Notes: generated by a model from the sequence alone, not told the origin. Counted from the stretch's first letter, positions 1 to 11,578 are shown. The stretch: DNA of 64,000 nt from Ixodes scapularis (GCF_016920785.2 NW_024609857.1:6257189-6321188), one strand, 5' to 3'. Numbers and translations: made by a program.

Positions 1-3000
1 GCAAAACGTCACGCTTGCATTGCTTAATGTCACAACTCAGTCTGCGTTTTTTTGGTCTAAACATATGTTTCGGCATCGTCATTCGCTGAGCTGCCTCCGT
101 AAGTTGCGGTGATTGGCTCTCCAAGTGTTGTGCGTGAAAGTTGACTTACAGACATTTTTTAGAGTGCAATGCAAAACGTCACGCTTGCATTGCTTAATGT
201 CACAACTCAGTCTGCGTTTTTTTGGTCTAAACATATGTTTCGGCATCGTCATTCGCTGAGCTGCCTCCGTAAGTTGCGGTGATTGGCTCTCCAAGTGTTG
301 TGCGTGAAAGTTGACTTACAGACATTTTTTAGAGTGCAATGCAAAACGTCACGCTTGCATTGCTTAATGTCACAACTCAGTCTGCGTTTTTTTGGTCTAA
401 ACATATGTTTCGGCATCGTCATTCGCTGAGCTGCCTCCGTAAGTTGCGGTGATTGGCTCTCCAAGTGTTGTGCGTGAAAGTTGACTTACAGACATTTTTT
501 AGAGTGCAATGCAAAACGTCACGCTTGCATTGCTTAATGTCACAACTCAGTCTGCGTTTTTTTGGTCTAAACATATGTTTCGGCATCGTCATTCGCTGAG
601 CTGCCTCCGTAAGTTGCGGTGATTGGCTCTCCAAGTGTTGTGCGTGAAAGTTGACTTACAGACATTTTTTAGAGTGCAATGCAAAACGTCACGCTTGCAT
701 TGCTTAATGTCACAACTCAGTCTGCGTTTTTTTGGTCTAAACATATGTTTCGGCATCGTCATTCGCTGAGCTGCCTCCGTAAGTTGCGGTGATTGGCTCT
801 CCAAGTGTTGTGCGTGAAAGTTGACTTACAGACATTTTTTAGAGTGCAATGCAAAACGTCACGCTTGCATTGCTTAATGTCACAACTCAGTCTGCGTTTT
901 TTTGGTCTAAACATATGTTTCGGCATCGTCATTCGCTGATCTGCCTCCGTAAGTTGCGGTGATTGGCTCTCCAAGTGTTGTGCGTGAAAGTTGACTTACA
1001 GACATTTTTTAGAGTGCAATGCAAAACGTCACGCTTGCATTGCTTAATGTCACAACTCAGTCTGCGTTTTTTTGGTCTAAACATATGTTTCGGCATCGTC
1101 ATTCGCTGAGCTGCCTCCGTAAGTTGCGGTGATTGGCTCTCCAAGTGTTGTGCGTGAAAGTTGACTTACAGACATTTTTTAGAGTGCAATGCAAAACGTC
1201 ACGCTTGCATTGCTTAATGTCACAACTCAGTCTGCGTTTTTTTGGTCTAAACATATGTTTCGGCATCGTCATTCGCTGAGCTGCCTCCGTAAGTTGCGGT
1301 GATTGGCTCTCCAAGTGTTGTGCGTGAAAGTTGACTTACAGACATTTTTTAGAGTGCAATGCAAAACGTCACGCTTGCATTGCTTAATGTCACAACTCAG
1401 TCTGCGTTTTTTTGGTCTAAACATATGTTTCGGCATCGTCATTCGCTGAGCTGCCTCCGTAAGTTGCGGTGATTGGCTCTCCAAGTGTTGTGCGTGAAAG
1501 TTGACTTACAGACATTTTTTAGAGTGCAATGCAAAACGTCACGCTTGCATTGCTTAATGTCACAACTCAGTCTGCGTTTTTTTGGTCTAAACATATGTTT
1601 CGGCATCGTCATTCGCTGATCTGCCTCCGTAAGTTGCGGTGATTGGCTCTCCAAGTGTTGTGCGTGAAAGTTGACTTACAGACATTTTTTAGAGTGCAAT
1701 GCAAAACGTCACGCTTGCATTGCTTAATGTCACAACTCAGTCTGCGTTTTTTTGGTCTAAACATATGTTTCGGCATCGTCATTCGCTGAGCTGCCTCCGT
1801 AAGTTGCGGTGATTGGCTCTCCAAGTGTTGTGCGTGAAAGTTGACTTACAGACATTTTTTAGAGTGCAATGCAAAACGTCACGCTTGCATTGCTTAATGT
1901 CACAACTCAGTCTGCGTTTTTTTGGTCTAAACATATGTTTCGGCATCGTCATTCGCTGAGCTGCCTCCGTAAGTTGCGGTGATTGGCTCTCCAAGTGTTG
2001 TGCGTGAAAGTTGACTTACAGACATTTTTTAGAGTGCAATGCAAAACGTCACGCTTGCATTGCTTAATGTCACAACTCAGTCTGCGTTTTTTTGGTCTAA
2101 ACATATGTTTCGGCATCGTCATTCGCTGAGCTGCCTCCGTAAGTTGCGGTGATTGGCTCTCCAAGTGTTGTGCGTGAAAGTTGACTTACAGACATTTTTT
2201 AGAGTGCAATGCAAAACGTCACGCTTGCATTGCTTAATGTCACAACTCAGTCTGCGTTTTTTTGGTCTAAACATATGTTTCGGCATCGTCATTCGCTGAG
2301 CTGCCTCCGTAAGTTGCGGTGATTGGCTCTCCAAGTGTTGTGCGTGAAAGTTGACTTACAGACATTTTTTAGAGTGCAATGCAAAACGTCACGCTTGCAT
2401 TGCTTAATGTCACAACTCAGTCTGCGTTTTTTTGGTCTAAACATATGTTTCGGCATCGTCATTCGCTGAGCTGCCTCCGTAAGTTGCGGTGATTGGCTCT
2501 CCAAGTGTTGTGCGTGAAAGTTGACTTACAGACATTTTTTAGAGTGCAATGCAAAACGTCACGCTTGCATTGCTTAATGTCACAACTCAGTCTGCGTTTT
2601 TTTGGTCTAAACATATGTTTCGGCATCGTCATTCGCTGAGCTGCCTCCGTAAGTTGCGGTGATTGGCTCTCCAAGTGTTGTGCGTGAAAGTTGACTTACA
2701 GACATTTTTTAGAGTGCAATGCAAAACGTCACGCTTGCATTGCTTAATGTCACAACTCAGTCTGCGTTTTTTTGGTCTAAACATATGTTTCGGCATCGTC
2801 ATTCGCTGAGCTGCCTCCGTAAGTTGCGGTGATTGGCTCTCCAAGTGTTGTGCGTGAAAGTTGACTTACAGACATTTTTTAGAGTGCAATGCAAAACGTC
2901 ACGCTTGCATTGCTTAATGTCACAACTCAGTCTGCGTTTTTTTGGTCTAAACATATGTTTCGGCATCGTCATTCGCTGAGCTGCCTCCGTAAGTTGCGGT

Positions 3001-3734
3001 GATTGGCTCTCCAAGTGTTGTGCGTGAAAGTTGACTTACAGACATTTTTTAGAGTGCAATGCAAAACGTCACGCTTGCATTGCTTAATGTCACAACTCAG
3101 TCTGCGTTTTTTTGGTCTAAACATATGTTTCGGCATCGTCATTCGCTGAGCTGCCTCCGTAAGTTGCGGTGATTGGCTCTCCAAGTGTTGTGCGTGAAAG
3201 TTGACTTACAGACATTTTTTAGAGTGCAATGCAAAACGTCACGCTTGCATTGCTTAATGTCACAACTCAGTCTGCGTTTTTTTGGTCTAAACATATGTTT
3301 CGGCATCGTCATTCGCTGAGCTGCCTCCGTAAGTTGCGGTGATTGGCTCTCCAAGTGTTGTGCGTGAAAGTTGACTTACAGACATTTTTTAGAGTGCAAT
3401 GCAAAACGTCACGCTTGCATTGCTTAATGTCACAACTCAGTCTGCGTTTTTTTGGTCTAAACATATGTTTCGGCATCGTCATTCGCTGATCTGCCTCCGT
3501 AAGTTGCGGTGATTGGCTCTCCAAGTGTTGTGCGTGAAAGTTGACTTACAGACATTTTTTAGAGTGCAATGCAAAACGTCACGCTTGCATTGCTTAATGT
3601 CACAACTCAGTCTGCGTTTTTTTGGTCTAAACATATGTTTCGGCATCGTCATTCGCTGATCTGCCTCCATAAGTTGCGGTGATTGGCTCTCCCGAGTTTT
3701 GTGCGGGAAAGCAGACGCACGGGCTTTTTTTAAG
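1..3734. repeat. 170-bp satellite array, about 22 monomers
   Basis: A head-to-tail array with an exact 170-bp period starts before the window and ends at about 3734. Monomers are almost identical. The main variant is a G-to-T change in the GCTGAG motif, seen at about 939, 1619, 3489 and 3659. The last monomer (from about 3660) is clearly diverged, as expected at the edge of a homogenised array. Each monomer runs from a small stem-loop (TGCAATGC ... GCATTGC) to a terminal TTAGAGTG. Repeated 71-residue ORFs on the minus strand simply echo the period and look like no protein I know. The monomer is related to one arm of the hairpin element at 8332-8638. Confidence 0.98.
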
Positions 3735-4327
3735 AGTGTAGGTCACAAGTTCTACAGCTCTCAGTGACTACAAATCAGTATCCAGTGATAAAAATGGGAA
3801 ATAATAATCTAAAACCCAGGCTCTTGTGAAGAGGGGGGCTGCGCATTAAACAAGATGTTTACTTTTTACAGCACTCTTGGCACTGGCATTGTTCTTGGAG
3901 TATCACGGCTGTGCATTTTTTTTTGACGTTCTTGCACTAACGATATGTGCGAAGGTTTCTAAAAAAACCGGCTGTGTTCCAATCTTACCCAGGTGGATCC
4001 GAGTTACTCCGGCGGGTCGTGTCACGTGACAACACAGATTGAAAAACGCTGGACGGGGTAGGGTTTAGAACGCCAAGGTACAAAACCTTTACCCTGGAGT
4101 AAGATCGAGTAAATTTTGTAACACGGCCACGGAGTATTGCGTAAAAACGCACCCCCCCTACTGCGTCATGTCGTCTGCCTATACAAACATGGCTGCGCCC
4201 GTGGAACGGAGCAGGCCGAGCGCACTCGTGCGGAATTTGGCTGTCGTTTGCTCCTATAGGGTGCTGTTTAGAGCGCATGCTCAGAACGAGCTCACATCAA
4301 TAGGCTGTTAAGACCGGCACTCTTGAT
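3735..4327. other. unique flank of satellite, no gene seen
   Basis: This sequence lies between the satellite edge and a SINE insertion. It has moderate GC and short homopolymers. I see no convincing exon, RNA gene or element end. The longest minus-strand ORF (3985-4278) resembles nothing I recognise. Confidence 0.5.
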
Positions 4328-4655
4328 GGTGCGGAATGCAAAAAAAAAATTGGGTTGTGTGTGTGTGTTTATACAGCCTAGAACTTGGTCTGCCTTACAG
4401 GGGCGACGAGTCTCCCAGCTGTAGATGAGAAATTTAGCCAGTGCGGTACAACCGCTAGCCTGGGGTCTTTAACGTGCATCACGCAGTAGTGATACACGAC
4501 CGCACGCCGGTACGATGCTCATCCAGATCGAAACGGGCAGGGGTGGGGCTCGAACCCAGGATCCCGGGTTCTGCAGCGCGAGCTTTCGCTCCACGTGCTC
4601 CGAGCTGGTGTGCGCTGGACCACTCGGCCACCGATCCCCCAAGGTGCGGAATGCA
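4328..4655 (-). mobile_element. class II tRNA-derived SINE with 13-bp target-site duplication
   Basis: Read on the minus strand, the element begins with a class II (Ser/Leu-like) tRNA head: a box A of the GGCCGAGTGG type, a long variable-arm region, and a box B of the GGTTCGAGCC type. A tRNA-unrelated body of about 200 bp follows. It ends in CA repeats and a run of T. The 13-bp direct repeat GGTGCGGAATGCA flanks the insert exactly (4328-4340 and 4643-4655), so the SINE itself is 4341-4642. This is the signature of LINE-driven reverse transcription. The head is too extended and repeated elsewhere (37683-37981) to be a functional tRNA gene. Confidence 0.9.
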
Positions 4656-6711
4656 CGTTGCAAAAGAACTGTGGAAGCTCGCCATCAGCACGCGCTCAGC
4701 ATTCGCGCACACAGCTAGGGCCGCCAGTGAATACTCTTTATTGTTTATTTCCTCCCGACGATATCTGAAACGAAACCCCTTTTTGACGCGTGACGTTCGT
4801 GGTAAGCTTCGTCCTAAACTACCCTATTTTCTGAACTATAAGCCGCGGACTGTTTGAAAGTTTACATTTTGCGCAGACTATCTACAGGCGCGGGCTATAG
4901 AGGAATTTTCTTTTATCAAGATCGTTCATTATGGCGAGACGAATTTTGTGAATGACAGTGTGTTAATGATGATATGATACGAGCTTCTTTGTGAGCTAAG
5001 AAAGCGGGAATTTGTCAAGGTGTGCGGTGCACGGGAAGATTTTCGCGTCGATAGTCCGATAGTCCCATAGATATTCCCATGAGACTATCTATACAAAAAA
5101 AGTTTTGTTTTGACCCCGAATTTGCTTTTATGGACTATACACCTGGTGCTGACTAGGAGTCCTGAAAATGCCGTACCTTTCTGCCTAAATTGTACAATCC
5201 GCATTTGTGTTTACATAATCACATTACCTCATCACGTTCCAAACTTAAATGAACATGTATGCTCGAATTTATGGAAAGATCCAACTCGTAAAATACCTGG
5301 ATGATATAAGAAAACCCACGGTGGGCAACACTTCACAGACGGGGGTTCAAGCACTTGATTGCACACGGAGAAAAATGCAACACGGTTACCGCTCGTCTCA
5401 TCGTAACCCGTGCCCGCTCCGGCCAAATGATATTTTCTCTTCTGTGCCGCTCCACAGCCTCGAGTGGCAAAGCCTCCCTACACGCCATGAAGAGTCTTGA
5501 CTCTTGACTAGTTAATTTCTCACGGCATGGACATTTATTCCAGGCTTTTCGCTTCGATTCTCAACATAGGCCGGACTGTTACGACGACTTAGCAAGATCA
5601 AAGTCTAGAACAGCGCACATACTTACATGCTATGCGTGTGTGTGCGTGTGTGTGTGTGTGCGTGTGTGTGTGTGCGCGTGTGTGTGTGTACGCATAGAGG
5701 TATGCGTGAATATTAACTGCCAGCTTTCCTGTTTCTTTCTCTTTTTTTTCCTTCCTGCTTCTCTATCTCCTTATTTGTTTCTCTGCTCTATGTCCTTCTA
5801 TTTTCAGATGGCACGTCGTCGTCATTCTTCCGCGTTATAGAAGCGCCGTCAATTCAACTGTCCCAAGTTCTTCTGGAATATGTCTTTTTCTTTCTTTACG
5901 CTTTCTTTACTGTAGCCTATTTTATTTCCACCTCTGATACAAATGGAGTAAGCTGTCAAACGCGAATTCGATTTCTGATTTAAGGCCAGTGTTGTGTTCT
6001 AGAAGTGGGCCGACACCGGAGTGGCAACAACAACTTGGGTAGCTCGAGTGCTCCGCTGATCGAACACTGCCCGCGTACCTGCATTGGTGCCCTTACATCA
6101 ATATACGGATAGAGACAGATAGAACGAAAAGGGACGTCTCTAGCATAAGCATGTGGTAATGAATCAGCCGTTAGTTTAGCAGGACACAAACATTACACTT
6201 TTTTTCAGTCAATTCGAATTTGACTTTTCGGCTAAGAAACGATCCACGTACACTGATTGTCAGTTGCGCAAATATCACACGAGTCAACATCTTTTTTTAT
6301 TATATAAAGTGAATACTATTGATAATTTATTAATCCAAAATAGTTTAGACCCCCAAAAATACGTAGTTTGTGAAGTCAGTCCAGCGGCAATTGTAGTCCG
6401 TCACGTCCCGAGCACCATCACAGCGGTCCGTACACTGTTCCTGCGCTGCACTCGAAACAAAAATCACGTGTCCTCCTTTAATAAGCTCGGCCAATGTAAA
6501 GGTCGATTGGTGGCGTTTTGCAGTAGCAACGCGATTTCACTTGCAAAAAGCGGCCGACGCCTTTTTGCCGCTGATACTGCACGAACATTGGGGCGCCATA
6601 CCGCACTCACCCTTCTGATTGGTCGAACTAATTGAAAGATCGATCAATGACTGGTCTTTCTTTAACACGGGCAGCGTCTGTTTAGAGTGAAGGGGGCGTA
6701 GCGCTTCCTCT
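4656..6711. other. 3' flank of Prdm13, no further gene seen
   Basis: This flank holds a TG microsatellite at about 5635-5690. On the minus strand, AATAAA poly(A) signals lie at 6331-6326 and 6301-6296, about 380-420 nt downstream of the Prdm13 stop, so this is probably its 3' UTR. I see no other exon. Confidence 0.45.
5635..5690. repeat. TG dinucleotide microsatellite
   Basis: An interrupted (TG)n tract with a few CG steps, about 56 bp long, in the presumed 3' flank of Prdm13. Confidence 0.9.
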
Positions 6712-6940
6712 TCAGGTGGTCGTCAGTGCGGCGCCGTGCCTGGAGCGCAGGTGCCGGTCGAGGTCCCTGCGGCGCACGAGCACCTTTCCGCAGTGGCTGC
6801 AGCGGTACGGCGAGTCCAGCTCGGCGTGCAGGCGCACGTGCTTGTTCAGGTTCGAGGGGTCGCTGAAGGGCCGCCGGCAGAAGCGGCACTGCAGAGGCTT
6901 GTAGCCCGTGTGCGTCCGCACGTGGATCTTGAGCCCGTAC
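6712..6940 (-). CDS. Prdm13: Prdm13-like, last coding exon (zinc fingers 2-4)
   Basis: This exon opens after an acceptor reading CCGCAG at 6941. It encodes the second half of zinc finger 2 (YGLKIHVRTH), finger 3 (CRFC ... NLNKHVRLH) and finger 4 (CSHC ... RDLDRHLRSRH), then stops 7 codons later at 6712-6714. The spacing and the strings GYKPL, DPSNLNKH and GKVLVRRRDL are those of the C-terminal finger block of PRDM13, a repressor that controls neural cell fate in animals. The first base completes an AGG codon begun in the preceding exon, so finger 2 is split by a phase-2 intron. The assignment rests on recognition of the family; zinc-finger binding specificity is not inferable here. Confidence 0.93.
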
Positions 6941-9686
6941 CTGCGGCCACACGCGCCGGAGCACACGTCGGCGTTAGAGAAACGCGGAGCCAGGAGCGGC
7001 GGAAGTGGTTAAAAGATGGCGGGGTCACCCCCCCCCCCCCCCTTCCCCCGGCCCGACTCCACCGTACAGGGTGAAACAAACCTTTACGATAGGAGAGTAT
7101 CTCGCACGCAATACGAGCTGAAAGAAATTCAGCCATTGACGGAGGAGTTCGTGTTAGTTCGACATGGAAGAGCAAGGGCGGTGCTTGAAGACTCGTGCAA
7201 CATTTTTTTTTTATTATAGACAGTGATACCTTTCAAAATTGATTGCATTTTCAATTTCTTCCGAAATATAAAGCAAACATAATAAGTGTCCTTTTTTTAG
7301 GTTTGTTTTCTGTACGCCATTTTTTACCTCGTTGTTTACAGCACATGTTCAGCATGCACTGAGCAGCAACGCACTCGGCTATATAGCCCCCTGTGATTAG
7401 CACCCGCGCAGTCGAAATCTAATCGTGTTAACAGTCGGCTTCTTCGGAACTGTTAGCCTCCTGAGTTACCCGACCGATACACATCAGAAATCACAACTGA
7501 GGCATTTCGTTTCATTGTCACGTTGACGCACCACATTGTAAAGCATTTTGCCAATATAGGAAACCAGATGGTTCCTCGCACACCCGTTTTATCGTGACGG
7601 CGACCACGTAGCATTTTGACACGGCTGAATTGCGAGGGGAACAAAAGATTACTTTATTTGCCAATGAGAAGACCCAACAATTGAAAGGGATACCACTATA
7701 CTTGAAGATACATTTTTGGGGGACAACGGAGCCAAATTTATGGGCCCACGCGTGCGCTCGCGAAACTTGATGGTCGAGCAAAGCTGTGCACCCGTGGCCT
7801 TTGCTACTTCTGAAACGCCAGAAAAAGTTGGCCCCAAGCATAGCTTATTTTTCCCCTCGCTATTCATTTTTCAAGTGGCGCTGTAGAAACGTATTACTTC
7901 TTTCGCTGCCCCACTCGTGAAAATTTAACGATGCAATTCTTGTGCAAAAATTATTTTGTATAAAGCAGAAGTCTCCCAACCCCGGCCCACGGGGGCGTTA
8001 CAGCTGGCTCGCGGACCGCTGCTACCCACGCCAAAAATAAGCAATCGTAAAAAAATAATAATAATAATAATAATTGTCGCCCGGTACCGCAACTTGCTGC
8101 TACCAACGCCAAATGCTGGTGTTGCTTCTCCGCAGCACACCGGTGCTCGGAGACAGGGCTAACCTGCCGCGATCAACACTTCAAGAAGTACAAATCAAGA
8201 GAAAAGCCCACTTTCAAATCGGGTACGATGCACGTAGTGCCTCTAAAAAGAAACGAAAACTTTGTAAATGTCGATATCTACACTACCGTAAAATATTTAC
8301 AATGAAACTGGCTATTATGCAAGGCATACATCACTAAAAAATGCCTGCGCGCCTACGTACCCGCAAAACTCTCAAAGGGCAATCTCTGCGATCTAGGGAA
8401 TCAGCTCAGCAAATGATGAGGCGGAACATCTGTTTAGACCTCAAAATGAAGTCTGCGCTGTGGCATTACGCAATGCAAGCATGGCGCTGTGCATTGCATA
8501 ATGCCACAGCGCAGACTTCATTTTGAGGTGTAATGAAATGTTGCCCCTCATAATTCGCTGAGCTGATTCCCTAGATCGCAGAGATCGGCCCTTTGAGAGT
8601 TTTTTGGGTACGTAGACGCGCAGGCATTTCTTAGAGTGATGTATGTAAGGCAGAGACGTCCTGACAAGGTACGTCCATCATTCGTGATTGTCCCTTTTTT
8701 ATCCCTCAAATTCTAGATTTAATAAAGCCCCTAATTAAGTATAACTGAGCATCTTTATAGGTTTAATTTTATGTCGTATGCATAGTTTACTTGCCATTCC
8801 CGTCGGAAATGGACTTTCTGAGGTCGCAGTTCATAAATATATCTAGATTAAAATTAGCTTAGATATGGACAGGTGGAAGCTTGGGAACAACCTTCAAGCG
8901 TTCAGATGGGCTTTCGTTTGGGCATGTAACACTATTGAAAGAGCTTGGAGAAACTGTTCGATATTCCATTCAAAAATATTCGGCCAAAACCACTCTTCGC
9001 TTTAAACTTAAAATCCACTATTCGCACATCTCTAGATAAATGCATCAAAATGCCGGATCTCTCGGAATATTATTTATTGTACATTGTTATTACCATAATA
9101 ATTATTCGTAGTTCTCTGCTTCATGTCTGCGTTAACTCTGAAAACATTTCTTGGCGTTCTCTTGTATATCGTGCATATCTGATGTGATCTACCATTTCCA
9201 TTGGTCTTCTGCCCTGTGTGTAAATATGCCAAAGTTCCTATGCGCTTTGATTTGTCTGGCGAGTTCTCGTGGTCACAATGAGTTTGCAATGTCATTAATA
9301 GTAAAATATTGCACTTAAAAGTAAATTCTAAGTACTTGTCCACTTTATATTTCTGATATGTTTGCTCTTGTTGAAATTTTCTATTTAAATGCCGATTTAT
9401 TTAGTATTTTCTCGATTATATTGTCTCATACAACTTCTGGCCATCGAGAGTGCAACAGGTTCCCAATCCTGTCACCTATCCGAAACGTTTGGAGACCCTA
9501 ATATAGACCAACTGGTGTTCCTGACCTCACGTCATGCCAACGCGGTGGCGCTGGTTGCAGGGCTTGCGGAAGTGCTTCGCTTTGGGAACAAAATACTTTC
9601 CTATGCATGCGCAATGTGCACTGCTCTTGTGAGCATACCATGCAGCTTTCTTTAGAGAGAATGAGCCGGTGCATATCGCGTCTTAC
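6941..9686 (-). other. Prdm13: Prdm13 intron between finger 2 halves
   Basis: An intron with a GTAAGA donor (9686) and a CCGCAG acceptor (6941). It contains a C-tract near 7027-7042, an AAT microsatellite near 8056-8075 and the hairpin element at 8332-8638. The rest (about 7100-8050 and 8650-9680) is AT-rich sequence in which I see no gene. Confidence 0.85.
8332..8638. mobile_element. foldback hairpin MITE, apparent parent of the satellite
   Basis: A nearly perfect palindrome. The left arm starts CACTAAAAAATGCCTGCG and the right arm ends CATTTCTTAGAGTG. Each arm is about 145 bp, with a spacer of about 15-20 bp around 8476-8495. The inverted match continues a few bases into the flanks (8325-8645), so the exact ends and target duplication are unclear. 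The right arm shares ordered blocks with the 170-bp satellite: GCATTGC-TAATG near the loop, ATTCGCTGAGCTG in the middle and TTAGAGTG at the end. There is no coding capacity, so it is non-autonomous. Confidence 0.9.
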
Positions 9687-10005
9687 CTCCGAGAGTACAA
9701 CTTCCCGCAGAACATGCAGACGTGACCGCGTCCTCCTCCCTCGGAGCCCTGGTCGCGAACTCCGGGCGCGTTGGGAGTGCCCTGGTGCGCCCTGGCCCGA
9801 GCGCCCAGGGCAGCCGACGCGGCTAGCACGGCTGCGCCGCTGGCGAGGCCCGTAACAAGGCTGAAACCGGCGCGGAGAGGCTCCCTGGCTCCATCAGGGC
9901 TCGGGGCGCGAGTCGCCGAGCAGTGCTCGAGCATCAGGTGCGCCTTGAGCGGGTTCGGCTGCGGAAAGCTGGCGCCGCAGCCAAGGCACACGTACGACTG
10001 GTGGC
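9687..10005 (-). CDS. Prdm13: Prdm13-like, exon with zinc finger 1 and start of finger 2
   Basis: The exon begins after the acceptor GGGTGCAG and ends at the donor GGAG|GTAAGA. It encodes finger 1 (YVCLGCGASFPQPNPLKAHL), equivalent to the isolated first finger that follows the PR domain in PRDM13. A linker of about 65 residues, rich in Ala, Gly and Arg, follows. The exon ends with the start of finger 2 (HVCMFCGKLYSR). Joining to the next exon restores KLYSRRYGLKIH, almost the vertebrate sequence. From memory, the vertebrate linker is several hundred residues, so this protein is much more compact. Phase in is 1 and phase out is 2; both match their neighbours. Confidence 0.9.
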
Positions 10006-10059
10006 CTGCACCCGGAGAACAAGGATAATGTTCTCTCTGATGTCCCCAAGCGAAAAGAT

Positions 10060-10690
10060 GAATTAGTCTTCCAATGGGTACTATGCTGGCTGCAAGTGGT
10101 ACCACTTGAACGTCCAATGGTACCAATTCGACTGCAAGTGGTACCGCTTGAACCGCAAGTTTAGTGCTATGTGAACAGCAAGTGGTACCACTTGGACTGC
10201 GATACAATTCAGACCGCAAGAGGTACACTCTAAGTAAAATGCTGGTTATTTGGGCTCAACTTTCTCCCGGCTACATGCGGCCGTGTCAGCTGCTTTCCCC
10301 CCAGAATGAAAAGGCCGGATAGAAAAGATCGTACGTTTTCCCAGTTTTAATTTTTTTTCTTTTTTTCTTTTTCACCTATGGAGCAGTAACGTCAATAATT
10401 CCAGGACGTCTCCGCTAGCGTCGTAGAGGGTGAGGAGACCTTTATTTCCAACTTTAAGGACGAAAGCGAAGACGTCTTCTCAATCAAGAAAGAAAAACAA
10501 AACGGGGAAACTCACGATAATTTTTATCCGGCCTTTCCATTCCGGGAGGAAGGCGCCGAGACCACCACTTGTAGCCGAAAAAACGTTGATCCCGAATAAC
10601 CGGCATTTTACTTAGAGTGTACCACTTGGAGCAAGCGCTACCACATGGGCTCGAGGTACGAAGGTACCGGGCTACGAAGGAGAGCGTTCT
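10060..10690. repeat. GGTACC minisatellite interrupted by a MITE
   Basis: Degenerate units of about 36 bp containing GCAAGTGGTACCACTTG recur from about 10060 to 10223 and resume at 10622-10690. Many units are themselves short palindromes centred on GGTACC. The array lies just upstream (on the minus strand) of the finger 1 exon acceptor. Confidence 0.8.
10224..10621. mobile_element. Tc1/mariner-like MITE with TA duplication
   Basis: A 394-bp element (10226-10619) with inverted ends: CACTCTAAGTAAAATGC on the left, and the reverse complement ending CATTTTACTTAGAGTG on the right. The inverted match extends to about 28 bp. TA flanks both sides (10224-10225 and 10620-10621) and removal restores a GGTACC unit of the host minisatellite. 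There is no ORF of note. The CACTCTAA terminus resembles those of the hairpin at 8332-8638 and the satellite monomer end, suggesting one extended family. Confidence 0.87.
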
Positions 10691-11334
10691 TTTTGGTAGC
10701 CCAGTGCCCGAAGTTTCAATATTTACCATCTTATAAGTCTGTGAATCAATTAATGCTGCACTAAATGTACTCAGAGCACCAATCATTGGTTCTCCCTTTA
10801 TCAACTCAAGCACTGAGTAGGACAAGAGGTATATTTCCAACGGTAATGCAATTCCACGGACAAGAGTCTTTCTGCCACTGAGGCCCACCGATCGTCTTTA
10901 TATTTGATTGAACTGATTAAAACAAAACATGACATCTGTTACGAGTGCACCGCAGGGTATTACTAATGCAGGAACGTCTGGGAGGGAAGGTTTGAGAAAG
11001 ACACTCCGGTTGAACGTCTGGCTAATCTTGAATGATTCGTCTACAGTTGGTATTCATAGACCGCTATTGAAAAGTCCAGTTATACCGAACGCCTCCGACA
11101 GCAAATATAAACAGCCCTTCAACAACCATGCAATTTACATAATCAAAATTGTCGTTCATGACAGAGGAAACGTATCAAGCGGGAGCTCGTTTTGAACATA
11201 CGACTGGCATGCAGGCAGTACCACCGCAGAACTTTGCGCGCAGTCCTCAAGCATCAGCACGGAAAACTGGGTCTCCATCCGCGCCAATATAGAGGATGCA
11301 TTTAGAGTTCATCCTAGTCGTTGTCGTCACCCAC

Positions 11335-11578
11335 CTCGAATGTGTGCCGGTGTGAGGATGGGCACGTCCAGCTCCGCCAGCAGGTCGACGGCGAACCATG
11401 CACGGAGCTCTTCTCCCGCGGCCAGCGCCTTGGAGGTCTGCAGCCAGAGGCGGCCGTCAGCGCCCCGACCCAGCTGCGCGTTCTGCTCGTGGCAGTCGCG
11501 CGCCAGGCGCACGCCTCGGCACAGGGACACGCCCACGCTGGGCTCCTTAGCCGACAGCACGCCGTCCTGGACGACCAC
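11335..11578 (-). CDS. Prdm13: Prdm13-like, PR (SET-related) domain exon
   Basis: Acceptor GTATGCAG, donor CGAG|GTGGGT; phase 0 in, phase 1 out. It encodes the C-terminal half of a PR domain: a region with RGVRLARDCHEQNAQL, then LWLQTSKALAAGEELRAWF, then LLAELDVP. This matches in order the PRDM13 segments RAARNSQEQT, FYRALRDVQPGEELTVWY and a WFDIP-like end. GEEL plus an aromatic two residues later is the signature of SET/PR domains. Joining to the following exon restores a Gly codon. Methyltransferase activity cannot be judged from this sequence. Confidence 0.87.

Larger units (their letters stand above)
10006..11334 (-). other. Prdm13: Prdm13 intron with minisatellite and MITE
   Basis: An intron between the PR exon (donor CGAG|GTGGGT) and the finger 1 exon. 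It holds a GGTACC minisatellite split by a TA-flanked MITE (see separate entries). The rest (about 10680-11330) shows no gene. Confidence 0.8.

Noticed and set aside
79..3670. About 21 repeated 71-residue minus-strand ORFs
   Set aside because: They only reflect the 170-bp satellite period. They overlap each other, have no promoter or recognisable domain, and the array is non-coding by all appearances.
1..3734. CRISPR-like array
   Set aside because: The whole 170-bp unit is repeated without variable spacers, and the genome is eukaryotic. It is a satellite.
4550..4642. Minus-strand class II tRNA gene
   Set aside because: It is the head of a SINE with target duplications, and a near-identical copy lies at 37683-37981.
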